A stretch of 64,000 nucleotides of DNA from Clostridiaceae bacterium. GTDB taxonomy: Bacteria; Bacillota; Clostridia; Saccharofermentanales; Saccharofermentanaceae. The stretch spans positions 104,823 through 168,822 of the forward strand of contig JAAYFK010000011.1 in assembly GCA_012728275.1 (NCBI GenBank). The letters run 5' to 3'. Below the pieces are notes generated by a model. It saw only the letters and a program-made list of their open reading frames with translations. It was not told the origin of the DNA and made no database searches. Below, piece by piece: positions 1 to 8,740 of this stretch; position 1 is the first letter of the stretch, and each line of letters begins with the position of its first letter. A program made the position numbers and the translations under genes.

Positions 1-292
1 TGTACTTGTCCTTTTGAAGCGTCTATCCATGCATATTGGTTTGTCTTTTCAAATTAGGGATGATATTCTTGATTTAGTGTCGGATTCAGCAACTTTGGGG
101 AAATCAATTGGTAAAGATTCAAGAGATAACAAGCCAACTTTTGTTACTGAGTTAAGTTACGATGAAGCATGTAGTAAACTTGCAAGACATATTGGAGATT
201 GTGAGGAAATTCTTGAAACTTTCTCAACTAAAGGCTATGATATTACGATGTTGAAAACTATAGTACATTTCTTGGAACGAAGAAATAGTTAA
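1..292 (+). CDS. ispA: Polyprenyl (farnesyl/geranylgeranyl) diphosphate synthase, C-terminal end (5' partial)
   Basis: Only the last ~97 codons are in the window; the reading frame is open from base 2 and the start lies off the left edge. The visible part contains FQIRDDILDL, the second aspartate-rich (DDxxD) motif that binds diphosphate-Mg2+ in trans-prenyltransferases, followed by the usual KPT segment and C-terminal helices. The family condenses isopentenyl diphosphate with allylic diphosphates. The next gene, dxs, starts 24 bp downstream and supplies the same pathway, as in many Clostridia. Chain-length specificity cannot be judged because the first Asp-rich motif is missing. The TTG at 14 is an internal codon, not a start. 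Confidence 0.88.
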   Translation, partial: VLVLLKRLSMHIGLSFQIRDDILDLVSDSATLGKSIGKDSRDNKPTFVTELSYDEACSKLARHIGDCEEILETFSTKGYDITMLKTIVHFLERRNS

Positions 293-315
293 GATAGTAG
301 GATTGCTATAGAAGT

Positions 316-2187
316 TTGGATTATTTATATTTAACAAATGATATTACTCCTGATAAGCTCGCTCATATGTCTAACGATGAGCGTGTTCGTTTGTGTAGCG
401 AACTCAGAGATAAAATTCTTAATACAGTCTCTAAGAATGGAGGCCATTTGGCGTCAAATCTTGGAGTTGTTGAGCTTACAGTTGCCTTACTTAGTGCGTT
501 CGATTATTCAAAGGACAAGATTGTATTTGACGTTGGACATCAGTGTTATTCTTATAAGCTATTGACTGAGAGACTAGATCAATTTGATTCTCTTCGTCAA
601 AGGGATGGCATTTCGGGTTTCCCTCGAATTAGTGAGAGCAAGTATGATGCTTTTGATACGGGGCACAGTTCTACTTCTATCTCGGCAGCTCTTGGAATAG
701 CAAGAGCTAATAGATTATTAAATATTAATGATTACGTTATTGCTGTTATTGGAGATGGTTCTTTTGCAGGAGGCCTTGCTTTTGAAGCTCTAAACGATCT
801 CGGACACAGTGGAACCAAGATGATTATCATCCTCAATGACAATGAGATGAGTATTGATAAGAATGTAAGTGCTATTTCTAAGTATCTGTCTAAGATAAGA
901 ATCTCACGTGGTTATATTTGTGCCAAAAGAAGTACAGAGTCTTTCATTAAAAAGAATCTACCAGTATTCGGAAAGCCTTTAGTTAAGTTCATCATGGCCA
1001 TTAAAGATTTCTTCCGATTTCTTTCTTATCGTAGAAAGCCTTCCTTTATGGACGATCTAGGCATTGTTTACTATGGACCAATTGATGGATCAAATATTAA
1101 AAGCATGATTAATGCTTTCGAGGCGATAAAAGTAATTGATGCCCCTGTATTAGTTCATGTTTGTACAAAAAAGGGCAAAGGGTATGAAGACGCCGAGAAT
1201 AACCCCTCCGAGTATCATAGTGTATCCCCATTTGACTTGAAAGTCGGTGTTCGACCTTCAAATGATCTCACATTTACTAAAGCTTTCTCGGAAAGTCTTC
1301 TTGAGGTTGCGAAAAGCAACGCTAAGGTTGTTGCTATATCGGCTGCTATGGCTCAAGGAACAGGCACTCGTGAGTTTGCTAATCTATATCCCGACAGATT
1401 TTTCGATTGCGGAATTGCGGAAGGTCATTGCGTTACTTTTGCTTCTGGATTGTCAACAAAGGGTTTTATTCCTGTTGTTGCAATATATTCATCATTCCTT
1501 CAGAGAGGATTTGATGAGATTATCCATGACGTTTGCTTTATGAATAACCACGTCGTATTTGCTGTTGACAGGGCAGGTTTTGTTGGAAACGATGGGCATA
1601 CGCACAACGGCCTATATGATTTAGCTTATTTCAATTTGATGCCTAACATGACAATAATGTCTCCTCGTGATGCTAAGGACTTAAACTCATGCCTTAAGTA
1701 TGCTATTAACAATGTTGAAGGTCCTTGCGCGATTAGGTATTCTAGAGACATAGCTAGAGTTTCATCATGCTATGATGATTACTTAGATTGCATAAGACCT
1801 CATGTTATTTCAAACGACGGAGACGATTATGCCATTATTTCTTATGGCAGAGTTTCATTTAGTGTTGATGAAGCAGTAGATAGGGCAAGAGCTGATGGAG
1901 TATTTGGTATATGTATAAATCTTTCAGTAGTTAAACCTATTGAAATTAGCTCAATTCTTAATCTAATCAATAAAGTCAGGGATGTATTCATAGTTGAAGA
2001 AGGTGTTAAGTCAGGAAGCATCTCACAAAGCATTGCAATTGACTTACATGAAAGTGGCTTTTCTGGAAAAACTCATATTCTTGCTATTGACAAAGGAATT
2101 GTTCGTGCAGATTCAATCCAAAATCAACTCAAGGAAGCATCTTTAGACTCATTATCAATATATAAGCAAATAGTTTCAATTAAATAA
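316..2187 (+). CDS. dxs: 1-deoxy-D-xylulose-5-phosphate synthase
   Basis: First enzyme of the non-mevalonate (MEP) isoprenoid pathway; it joins pyruvate and glyceraldehyde 3-phosphate using thiamine diphosphate (ThDP). At 623 residues it has normal family length. GGHLASNLG (res. 42-50), FDVGHQ (71-76), DTGHSSTS (~114-121) and the ThDP/Mg motif GDGSFAGG (146-153) with a later LNDN are all present, as are the central transketolase pyrimidine domain (IAEGH, ~370) and the C-terminal domain. The TTG start at 316 is kept because residues 1-30 align with the conserved family N-terminus (ITPDKLAHMS); its ribosome binding site is weak. It follows the prenyltransferase gene by 24 bp. tlyA, which often follows dxs, is absent. 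Confidence 0.95.
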   Translation: MDYLYLTNDITPDKLAHMSNDERVRLCSELRDKILNTVSKNGGHLASNLGVVELTVALLSAFDYSKDKIVFDVGHQCYSYKLLTERLDQFDSLRQRDGISGFPRISESKYDAFDTGHSSTSISAALGIARANRLLNINDYVIAVIGDGSFAGGLAFEALNDLGHSGTKMIIILNDNEMSIDKNVSAISKYLSKIRISRGYICAKRSTESFIKKNLPVFGKPLVKFIMAIKDFFRFLSYRRKPSFMDDLGIVYYGPIDGSNIKSMINAFEAIKVIDAPVLVHVCTKKGKGYEDAENNPSEYHSVSPFDLKVGVRPSNDLTFTKAFSESLLEVAKSNAKVVAISAAMAQGTGTREFANLYPDRFFDCGIAEGHCVTFASGLSTKGFIPVVAIYSSFLQRGFDEIIHDVCFMNNHVVFAVDRAGFVGNDGHTHNGLYDLAYFNLMPNMTIMSPRDAKDLNSCLKYAINNVEGPCAIRYSRDIARVSSCYDDYLDCIRPHVISNDGDDYAIISYGRVSFSVDEAVDRARADGVFGICINLSVVKPIEISSILNLINKVRDVFIVEEGVKSGSISQSIAIDLHESGFSGKTHILAIDKGIVRADSIQNQLKEASLDSLSIYKQIVSIK

Positions 2188-2267
2188 TGAGACTTTTGTT
2201 ACTGTCTTTTTTCTTTCATTAATGATTAAATATATACAACATTCCAAGTAATCGAGAGGGGATTTGT

Positions 2268-3143
2268 ATGCGCTTCGGTATATTTTCGAATAGTAATAGA
2301 GATATTGGATATGAAGTTGCTATCAAGATTGCAAATCGCTTGTTATCCAAGAATGTAGCTCCAGTATTTCTCAACGAGCAAAAGTGTAGTCTTCTAGACG
2401 ATATTAATGGCGTTGTTTATGACGACTTCAAAGGCTGTTCATTAATTATCTCGATTGGTGGAGATGGAACCCTTCTGTCAGTTATATCTAGGTTTAATGA
2501 ACTGGACATTCCGTTTGTTGGTGTCAACAAAGGAAGTATTGGTTTCCTCTCGGAGATATCTTGCGACGTTTTGGATGAAGGTATAGATAAATTAATAACA
2601 AAAGATTATCAGATATTAGAGAGAGCACAGTTAGAAGCTAAGGTCTATGATAAGAATGGTAACCTTAAGACTACAGAAATATGTTTGAACGATGCAGTAG
2701 TAACTAGAGGATCAAAACTACACGTTATTAACATGGATTTAACGATAGATGGGGCTCTTGTTGAGAAGTTCTTTGGAGATGGCTTAATCGTGTCAACTCC
2801 GACTGGTTCTACGGCTTATTGTCTTGCTGCTGGAGGACCTATACTTATGCCAAGTATGAGGAACATGATAGTAACACCATTATGTTCACACACTTTGAAT
2901 AATTCAAGTTATGTAACCGATTATGACAGTATTATTGAGATAGAGATGATGGGTTCGGAGACGGATGCCATATTTTGCGCTGATGGCAGACAAGCCATTA
3001 ATATAGAGCCTTTTGATAGAGTCTGCATCTCAATGTGTAACAGAAATGTAAAGACAATAGTTCTAGGATATTCGAGCTTTTACAATACTATTCGAAAGAA
3101 AATAATAGCACGAGGTAGCTTTTATGAAAGTCGCAAAGAATGA
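2268..3143 (+). CDS. nadK: NAD kinase
   Basis: ATP-dependent NAD kinase that makes NADP. The 291-residue length is typical. The GGDGT nucleotide-binding motif is at residues 64-68, and the conserved NDAVVTRG and STPTGSTAY segments follow in order. The ATG at 2268 is preceded by a GAGAGGGG ribosome binding site. The 3' end overlaps the argR start by 20 bp, which suggests translational coupling. It belongs to the conserved clostridial order dxs-(tlyA)-nadK-argR-recN. The 80 bp upstream hold no strong promoter or terminator that I can see. Confidence 0.95.
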   Translation: MRFGIFSNSNRDIGYEVAIKIANRLLSKNVAPVFLNEQKCSLLDDINGVVYDDFKGCSLIISIGGDGTLLSVISRFNELDIPFVGVNKGSIGFLSEISCDVLDEGIDKLITKDYQILERAQLEAKVYDKNGNLKTTEICLNDAVVTRGSKLHVINMDLTIDGALVEKFFGDGLIVSTPTGSTAYCLAAGGPILMPSMRNMIVTPLCSHTLNNSSYVTDYDSIIEIEMMGSETDAIFCADGRQAINIEPFDRVCISMCNRNVKTIVLGYSSFYNTIRKKIIARGSFYESRKE

Positions 3144-3612
3144 TAGACAAGAGATGATAATAAGACTCGTCAAAGAGCATGATATTTCCACACAAGATGA
3201 ACTCACGAAGCTCATGGAGAGTGTCGGATATAAAGTAACTCAGGCAACTTGTTCTCGAGATATCAAGGAACTAGGAATTATCAAGGTAACTATGCCTAAT
3301 CAAAGTACTAAGTATGCTATTCTTGAGCGAACTGGAGACGTTGCTCCTGGAAGATTACTATCAGTTTTTTCAAATTCCCTGATTTCATGTCAAAGCGCTA
3401 TGAATTTGGTTATCATTAGAACTCTGCCAGGCATGGCTGCTGCAGCCGCCTCTGCACTTGATTCTATGCATTTAACTAATTTGGTTGGTAGCATTGCTGG
3501 TGATGATACTGTATTTGCCGCTGCTTCGGGAATAGATGAAGCTAATGCTTTAGTAATTACAATTAGTAATATGATGAGTAACACTGGCTCTGATGAAGAT
3601 GGTTTCTCATGA
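3124..3612 (+). CDS. argR: Arginine repressor ArgR/AhrC
   Basis: Arginine-responsive regulator; the family forms hexamers that repress arginine synthesis and activate catabolism. The N-terminal winged helix-turn-helix contains VTQATCSRDIKEL (~38-50), and the C-terminal oligomerisation/arginine-binding domain ends in the signature GSIAGDDTVF (~122-131). Its 162 residues are slightly more than usual because of a short acidic tail. It overlaps nadK by 20 bp and recN starts 10 bp downstream, so all three are probably co-transcribed. No arginine biosynthesis genes are in the window, so its targets lie elsewhere. Confidence 0.94.
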   Translation: MKVAKNDRQEMIIRLVKEHDISTQDELTKLMESVGYKVTQATCSRDIKELGIIKVTMPNQSTKYAILERTGDVAPGRLLSVFSNSLISCQSAMNLVIIRTLPGMAAAAASALDSMHLTNLVGSIAGDDTVFAAASGIDEANALVITISNMMSNTGSDEDGFS

Positions 3613-3621
3613 GGAAGAATA

Positions 3622-5337
3622 ATGCTAAGTAGGTTAGAGATCAATAATTTTGCTGTAATTTCTCATGCTGTCTTTGAGCCAGAGAACCATTTCAATGTTT
3701 TATCTGGAGAGACAGGTGCAGGTAAATCACTAATTATCGATGCTATTTCTCTAATAATGGGGATTAAAGCTAGTAAGTCACTAATTCGATCAAATTGTGA
3801 TTGTGCTAGCGTCGAAGCTGTTTTTGATGTTAGTGATTTTGAGATGAGCGACAATAAAGACGATGTTGAAGAATTTAATACTCTCTTATCTGAGAATGGA
3901 ATAGAAATAGAAGACGATACACTAATAATTGAGAGGAAAATATCCATTGATGGCAAGTCAATATCGAGAATTAATGGTAAGACCGTTGTCCTTTCATTAA
4001 TTAAGAGAGTATCTTCCTTTCTAATAGATATTCATGGTCAACATGATACTCAACGAATCTTTGATGAGAAGTTTCATACATCTATGCTTGACTCTTATGC
4101 GGGAGAATCTGTTTACGATTTACAATGCAAATACAAGTTATTGCTGAATGAGTATAAGAATATCATTGTTGAGATAAAGTCACTCGGTAGTTCTCCCGAT
4201 TCTATCAATCTTCGCAAGAGTGCATTAAGCGCTTGCATTGAAGAGATTAGTTCTGCTGCTTTCATTGACGGTGAGGAAGAGTCGTTGAGAGAGAAGAAGA
4301 GTGTATTCTCCTCTAAGCTAAAGATAGCGGAGATGATATATTCTGTTAATGATGAACTGAATCTTGAGGATGATAATGGTAGTACGATACTTTCTCATAT
4401 CGAGAACGCGAAATCCACTTTTGCTAAAGTTGCCATTCTGGACCCTGAGTATGATTCGTTATCTAAGAAAATGGACAAATTTTTCTATGAGGCTGAAGGT
4501 ATTACCTCGGATATTGATAGATTAGCATCAAGTATAGATTTTGACGAAGTGGAGTTAAATCGAATCGATAGTAGAATTCAATTACTACTAGACTTAAAGA
4601 GTAAATATGGGAAGTCGATATCCGAGATAAATGAGCATCTAGCAAGAGCTAGAGAAGAATTGGACTCATTAAGTTCCAGTGAGTCAAGATTAGTAGTATT
4701 AAGAAGTAAGAGAGTTGAAGTAGAGAAGAACCTTGTTGATGTTGCTGAGAAGCTTTCCAGCGAACGTAAGTCTACTTCTATTAAACTTTCAAGTCTTATT
4801 ATGAAGGAACTTAATGATCTTTGCATGCCAAATGCGAGATTCGAGGTTATGTTCGTGAGAAGAGCTAAGGATAAATTCTTTTCGAGCACGGGAATTGATG
4901 ATATTGCTTTTATGTTTAGTGCCAATCCTGGTCAAGATCTTAAGCCTTTATCTTCAATAATATCGGGAGGCGAAGCATCTCGTGTCATGCTCGCAATAAA
5001 ATCAATTCTATCTAGAGTAGATAGTGTATCGACTTTGATTTTTGATGAAATTGATACTGGAATATCGGGGCAAGCAGCGACAAGTATTGCATCAAAGCTT
5101 GTCGAGATTGGCAAGTATCATCAAGTATTATGTGTAACTCACACAGCTCAAATTGCAGCAGCAGCTTCAAGCAATTATGTAATAACTAAGAATGTTGAAG
5201 ATGATAATACAAACACTAGTTTAATTTCTATTAGCGGAAATAAGAAGGTTGAAGAAGTATCAAGATTACTTTCTGGATCCAACATATTAGAATCTATCGA
5301 TTTGGCTAAGCAATTGATTGATAGATTCGTCAGATAA
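3622..5337 (+). CDS. recN: DNA repair ATPase RecN
   Basis: SMC-like ATPase that acts early in double-strand-break repair. It begins with the typical LSRLEINNFAVI, has Walker A GETGAGKS at residues 29-36, a long coiled-coil middle (~150-390) and, near the C-terminus, the ABC signature SGGEASRVMLA followed by Walker B LIFDEIDTGISG and the H-loop VTHTAQIA. It is full length at 571 residues. RBS GAGGAAG precedes the ATG. The last 51 bp overlap the 3' end of the convergent pseudouridine synthase gene, which is unusual for two conserved genes. Confidence 0.95.
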   Translation: MLSRLEINNFAVISHAVFEPENHFNVLSGETGAGKSLIIDAISLIMGIKASKSLIRSNCDCASVEAVFDVSDFEMSDNKDDVEEFNTLLSENGIEIEDDTLIIERKISIDGKSISRINGKTVVLSLIKRVSSFLIDIHGQHDTQRIFDEKFHTSMLDSYAGESVYDLQCKYKLLLNEYKNIIVEIKSLGSSPDSINLRKSALSACIEEISSAAFIDGEEESLREKKSVFSSKLKIAEMIYSVNDELNLEDDNGSTILSHIENAKSTFAKVAILDPEYDSLSKKMDKFFYEAEGITSDIDRLASSIDFDEVELNRIDSRIQLLLDLKSKYGKSISEINEHLARAREELDSLSSSESRLVVLRSKRVEVEKNLVDVAEKLSSERKSTSIKLSSLIMKELNDLCMPNARFEVMFVRRAKDKFFSSTGIDDIAFMFSANPGQDLKPLSSIISGGEASRVMLAIKSILSRVDSVSTLIFDEIDTGISGQAATSIASKLVEIGKYHQVLCVTHTAQIAAAASSNYVITKNVEDDNTNTSLISISGNKKVEEVSRLLSGSNILESIDLAKQLIDRFVR

Positions 5338-6228
5338 ATCATTAAACATGTCCCGCATATCATTAGGGAGCATACTTTTGAAGGTCATTCTTTCATTCGT
5401 CATTGGGTGAAAGAAAGATAAATACGAGCAATGCAAAGCTTGTCTTCCAATGATGCTGTCGAGTTTCTTTGAGTTTGGGAAGTCGCTACGAGGATTATCA
5501 ATTGAGTTAGGACCGTAGAGCCCGTCACCAACCAACGGGTGTCCCATAAAATTTGAATGAACTCTGATTTGATGACATCTTCCAGTTTCGAGCTTGAAAA
5601 GGACCAACGAGATATTCCTAGTCTCATCGTAGTATAAAGATTTATAATGGGTTATTGAAGGATGTCCATCTCCATCGTTAGCAATCTCTCTTATCATAAT
5701 CGATCCTGCTCGTCTTTGAATAGGTCGATTAATCGTGCCTGCATCCTCTTCATATTTTCCATAAACTACGGCAAGATACTTTTTATCAATACCACTTTGA
5801 GTGATAGTGTTATGAGCAAAACCGTTTTTTGCTACTACAATAAGACCAGATGTTTCTCGATCTAGTCTCATGACTGGATGCAGACTTCGCGAAGACAACT
5901 GTGTTAATAGAGAATCATCAAGATGACCATGAGTAGGATGTGTAACCATGTTTGCAGGTTTGACACAGACAGCGAACCATTCATCTTCATATAATATTGG
6001 AATACTTGAATTTGAATTTAGATTATAATCACTATCTCCATAAGAAATATACACAAAATCTTGTGCTTTGCATCTGTCAATGACGCGAGTATGCACACCG
6101 TTAACATCAAGCTGGCCATAGAGCTTAATTTTCTTAATGCAAACACTACTCATTCTGAACTTCTCTTGAAGTAATTGACGAAGTGTATAGCCATCATATT
6201 TATCTTCAACAACATAATTGATTTTCAT
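5287..6228 (-). CDS. RluA-family RNA pseudouridine synthase
   Basis: Converts specific uridines in rRNA or tRNA to pseudouridine. The core carries the family catalytic motif HPVMRLDRETSG (the Asp is the nucleophile), KKYLAVVYG and the RNA-binding CHQIRVH segment. An N-terminal S4-like segment (res. ~1-60) is divergent. The 313-residue length is normal. It is a single minus-strand gene between recN and the hydrogenase operon. Its 3' end overlaps recN by 51 bp in antisense, so the two C-termini (…QIDRF and …LIDRFVR) are read from the same DNA. A second RluA paralogue lies at 15646; which rRNA sites each modifies cannot be told from sequence. Confidence 0.9.
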   Translation of the reverse strand: MKINYVVEDKYDGYTLRQLLQEKFRMSSVCIKKIKLYGQLDVNGVHTRVIDRCKAQDFVYISYGDSDYNLNSNSSIPILYEDEWFAVCVKPANMVTHPTHGHLDDSLLTQLSSRSLHPVMRLDRETSGLIVVAKNGFAHNTITQSGIDKKYLAVVYGKYEEDAGTINRPIQRRAGSIMIREIANDGDGHPSITHYKSLYYDETRNISLVLFKLETGRCHQIRVHSNFMGHPLVGDGLYGPNSIDNPRSDFPNSKKLDSIIGRQALHCSYLSFFHPMTNERMTFKSMLPNDMRDMFNDLSDESINQLLSQIDRF

Positions 6229-6428
6229 TCACTAATTCTTTTGAAAGAAATCTGCATTATTAGTACATGACCAACGCAAAAATCAAGTATTATCAACCCT
6301 TCTAATTCAATATAACGACAATACATCGTACGTGTAGCAATAGCAAGTAAATATAATGTGAAATTACCATTCTTTTTATTGTTAGAAAATTGGTTTTATG
6401 TTACCATTTTCGTCGGGAGGTGAGTCAT

Positions 6429-6926
6429 GTGTCTATTATTAAATTGACTCCGGAAGAGCAAGCAACAAAACTAGAAGCTGTTCTTTCAAAGTACAAAGGT
6501 CAGGGTCAGAAGGCTTTGATGAGTACTCTGCAACAGGCGCAAGAAATCTACGGATATCTTCCTTTGCCTGTTCAGCGTAAAGTTGCTGATGCACTCGATG
6601 TATCCGTGGCTAATGTCTATGGTGTTATTTCCTTCTATTCATTCTTTTCCCTCAAACCAAAGGGAGAGTATGCGTTTAACGTTTGTTTAGGTACTGCTTG
6701 TTATGTTAAGGGTTCACAGGCATTACTTGACAAGATAGAAGAGTCTCTAGGAATTAAGTCTGGAGACGTTACGGAGGATACCAAGTTCTCTATTTCTTCT
6801 TGCCGTTGTGTTGGTGCTTGCGGTCTCGCACCAGTTCTTCTTGTAAACGATGATGTTTACGGAAGATTAACTCCTGATGAAATTCCTGCAATTATTGCGA
6901 AGTATAAGGAGGAAGCGAATGTCTAA
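6429..6926 (+). CDS. hydC: NADH-dependent [FeFe]-hydrogenase subunit HydC (NuoE-like, [2Fe-2S])
   Basis: Thioredoxin-like [2Fe-2S] subunit related to NuoE of complex I. The four cluster cysteines are visible as C-x4-C in CLGTACYVKG and C-x3-C in CRCVGACGLAP. I place the start at GTG 6429 because a strong GGAGGTGA site lies 5 bp upstream, giving 165 residues; the frame stays open upstream to a TTG at 6390, but that has no RBS and adds non-family residues. It overlaps hydB by 8 bp. The order hydC-hydB-hydA matches the trimeric NAD(H)-linked hydrogenases, of which the Thermotoga/Acetobacterium HydABC type bifurcates electrons between ferredoxin and NAD. Confidence 0.9.
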   Translation: MSIIKLTPEEQATKLEAVLSKYKGQGQKALMSTLQQAQEIYGYLPLPVQRKVADALDVSVANVYGVISFYSFFSLKPKGEYAFNVCLGTACYVKGSQALLDKIEESLGIKSGDVTEDTKFSISSCRCVGACGLAPVLLVNDDVYGRLTPDEIPAIIAKYKEEANV

Positions 6927-8718
6927 TTATCGTGCGCACGTCCTTGTTTGTTGCGGCACAGGCTGTACTTCTTCAAATTCTCATATTATTATGGAGAATT
7001 TTTCGAAGTTCGTTGCTGAGAAGGGACTAGAGAAGGAAATTGATGTAGTAAAGACTGGTTGCTTTGGTCTATGTGCCGAAGGACCTATCGTTGTAATTTA
7101 TCCTGAGGGAACGATGTATTATCGTTGCACACCTGAGGATGTTGAGGAAATCGTTAACGAGCACCTCGTTAAGGGAAGAAAGGTTGAAAGACTTCTTAAG
7201 ACTGGAAATCCTGATTCCAACCCTACTGACTTCTACTCAAAGCAGATGCGTATTGCATTGAGAAATTGTGGTCGTATTAATCCAGATAAGATTGAAGAAT
7301 ATATTGCTCATGATGGATATCAGGCACTCTGCAAAATTTTTTCTACTAAGAGAGATCCTGCTGAGATTATTTCCGAGATCAAAGAGTCTGGTCTTCGTGG
7401 CCGTGGAGGCGGAGGATTCCCTACTGGAATGAAGTGGGATTTTGCTGCTAAGGTTCAAAATGATACTAAGTATGTATGTTGTAATGCCGATGAGGGTGAC
7501 CCTGGCGCATTCATGGACCGTTCTATTCTTGAAGGAGATCCACATACAATAATCGAAGCAATGACAATCGCTGGTTATTGTATTGGAGCACATCAGGGAT
7601 ATGTATACGTGCGTGCTGAGTATCCAATTGCTGTTGAGCGTTTATCTGCTGCTATTGATCAAGCAAGAGAGCATGGCTTCATAGGCCAGAATATCTTCAA
7701 TTCTGGTTTTGATTTTGATCTTGATATTCGTTTGGGAGCCGGAGCTTTCGTATGTGGTGAAGAGACTGCTCTTATGCGTTCAATCGAAGGTAAGAGAGGT
7801 AATCCGACACCGCGTCCACCATTCCCAGCTGTAAAGGGTTTGTTTGGTAAGCCTACTATTCTAAATAATGTTGAGACATATGCAAATATTCCAGTAATCC
7901 TAAACAAGGGCGCTAAGTGGTTTGCATCTGTTGGTACTGAGAAGTCCAAGGGAACTAAGGTATTTGCTTTAGGTGGTAAGGTAAATAACGTTGGTCTTCT
8001 TGAGATTCCTATGGGTACAACAGTTAGAGAAATCGTATTTGATATCGGTGGTGGAATTCCTGATGGAAAGAAGTTCAAGGCTGTTCAGACAGGTGGACCT
8101 TCCGGTGGATGTATCCCTGCTTCCTTACTTGATACTGCAATCGATTATGATAACCTTGTTGCCGTTGGCTCAATGATGGGTTCTGGCGGAATGATTGTAA
8201 TGGATGAAGATACGTGCATGGTTGATATAGCAAAGTTCTTCCTTGAGTTCACTGTTGATGAGTCTTGTGGAAAATGTGCTCCTTGTCGTATTGGTACTAA
8301 GAGAATGTATGAAATTCTTACAAGAATCACAGATGGAACCGGTACACTTGACGATTTGCAGGCACTTGAAGATGTTGCGGTATCTTTAAAGAATGGTTCT
8401 TTGTGTGCTCTTGGACAAACGGCTGCAAACCCAATTCTATCTACAATGAAGCATTTCCGTGATGAGTATGTTGAGCATGTTGTGGACAAGAAGTGTAGAT
8501 GTGGTGTATGTAAGGATCTATTACAGTACTCAATTATTAAGGATTCTTGTATTGGATGCGGAATGTGTTCAAAGGTTTGTCCTGCTGACGCTATTACTAG
8601 AACTGATTATATTGCTCCTGGTAAGAAGTTAGCTGCATTCGAGATTGATCCTTCTAAGTGCGTTAAGTGTGGTGCTTGCATGGAAACATGTAAATTCAAG
8701 GCTATCGTAAAGAAGTGA
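6919..8718 (+). CDS. hydB: NADH-dependent [FeFe]-hydrogenase subunit HydB (NuoF-like flavoprotein)
   Basis: FMN- and NAD(H)-binding subunit of 599 residues. The N-terminus is a thioredoxin-like [2Fe-2S] domain (CCGTGCTSS … CFGLC). The middle is a NuoF core with the glycine-rich GLRGRGGGGFPTGMKW loop and NADEGDPGAF for NADH/FMN, then ESCGKCAPCRIG for a [4Fe-4S] cluster. The C-terminus adds a two-cluster ferredoxin domain (CIGCGMCSKVCP and CVKCGACMETCK). This fused ferredoxin tail is typical of hydrogenase HydB rather than complex I NuoF. The start is ATG 6919 with AAGGAGG just upstream; a longer in-frame extension back to 6877 lies inside hydC and has no RBS. Confidence 0.94.
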   Translation: MSNYRAHVLVCCGTGCTSSNSHIIMENFSKFVAEKGLEKEIDVVKTGCFGLCAEGPIVVIYPEGTMYYRCTPEDVEEIVNEHLVKGRKVERLLKTGNPDSNPTDFYSKQMRIALRNCGRINPDKIEEYIAHDGYQALCKIFSTKRDPAEIISEIKESGLRGRGGGGFPTGMKWDFAAKVQNDTKYVCCNADEGDPGAFMDRSILEGDPHTIIEAMTIAGYCIGAHQGYVYVRAEYPIAVERLSAAIDQAREHGFIGQNIFNSGFDFDLDIRLGAGAFVCGEETALMRSIEGKRGNPTPRPPFPAVKGLFGKPTILNNVETYANIPVILNKGAKWFASVGTEKSKGTKVFALGGKVNNVGLLEIPMGTTVREIVFDIGGGIPDGKKFKAVQTGGPSGGCIPASLLDTAIDYDNLVAVGSMMGSGGMIVMDEDTCMVDIAKFFLEFTVDESCGKCAPCRIGTKRMYEILTRITDGTGTLDDLQALEDVAVSLKNGSLCALGQTAANPILSTMKHFRDEYVEHVVDKKCRCGVCKDLLQYSIIKDSCIGCGMCSKVCPADAITRTDYIAPGKKLAAFEIDPSKCVKCGACMETCKFKAIVKK

Positions 8719-8740
8719 TCAGGAAAGGAGATAATTAGAA

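Noticed and set aside
6352..6407. TATAAT at 6352-6357 and TTGTTA-N17-TACCAT at 6379-6407 as hydrogenase promoters
   Set aside because: The first has no -35 at any usual spacing; the second would start transcription at the RBS of hydC. Neither is strong enough to list.
6379..6410. Possible Rex operator (TTGTTA…GTTA) before hydCBA
   Set aside because: The half-sites are direct, not inverted, and do not fit TTGTTAA-N-TTAACAA.
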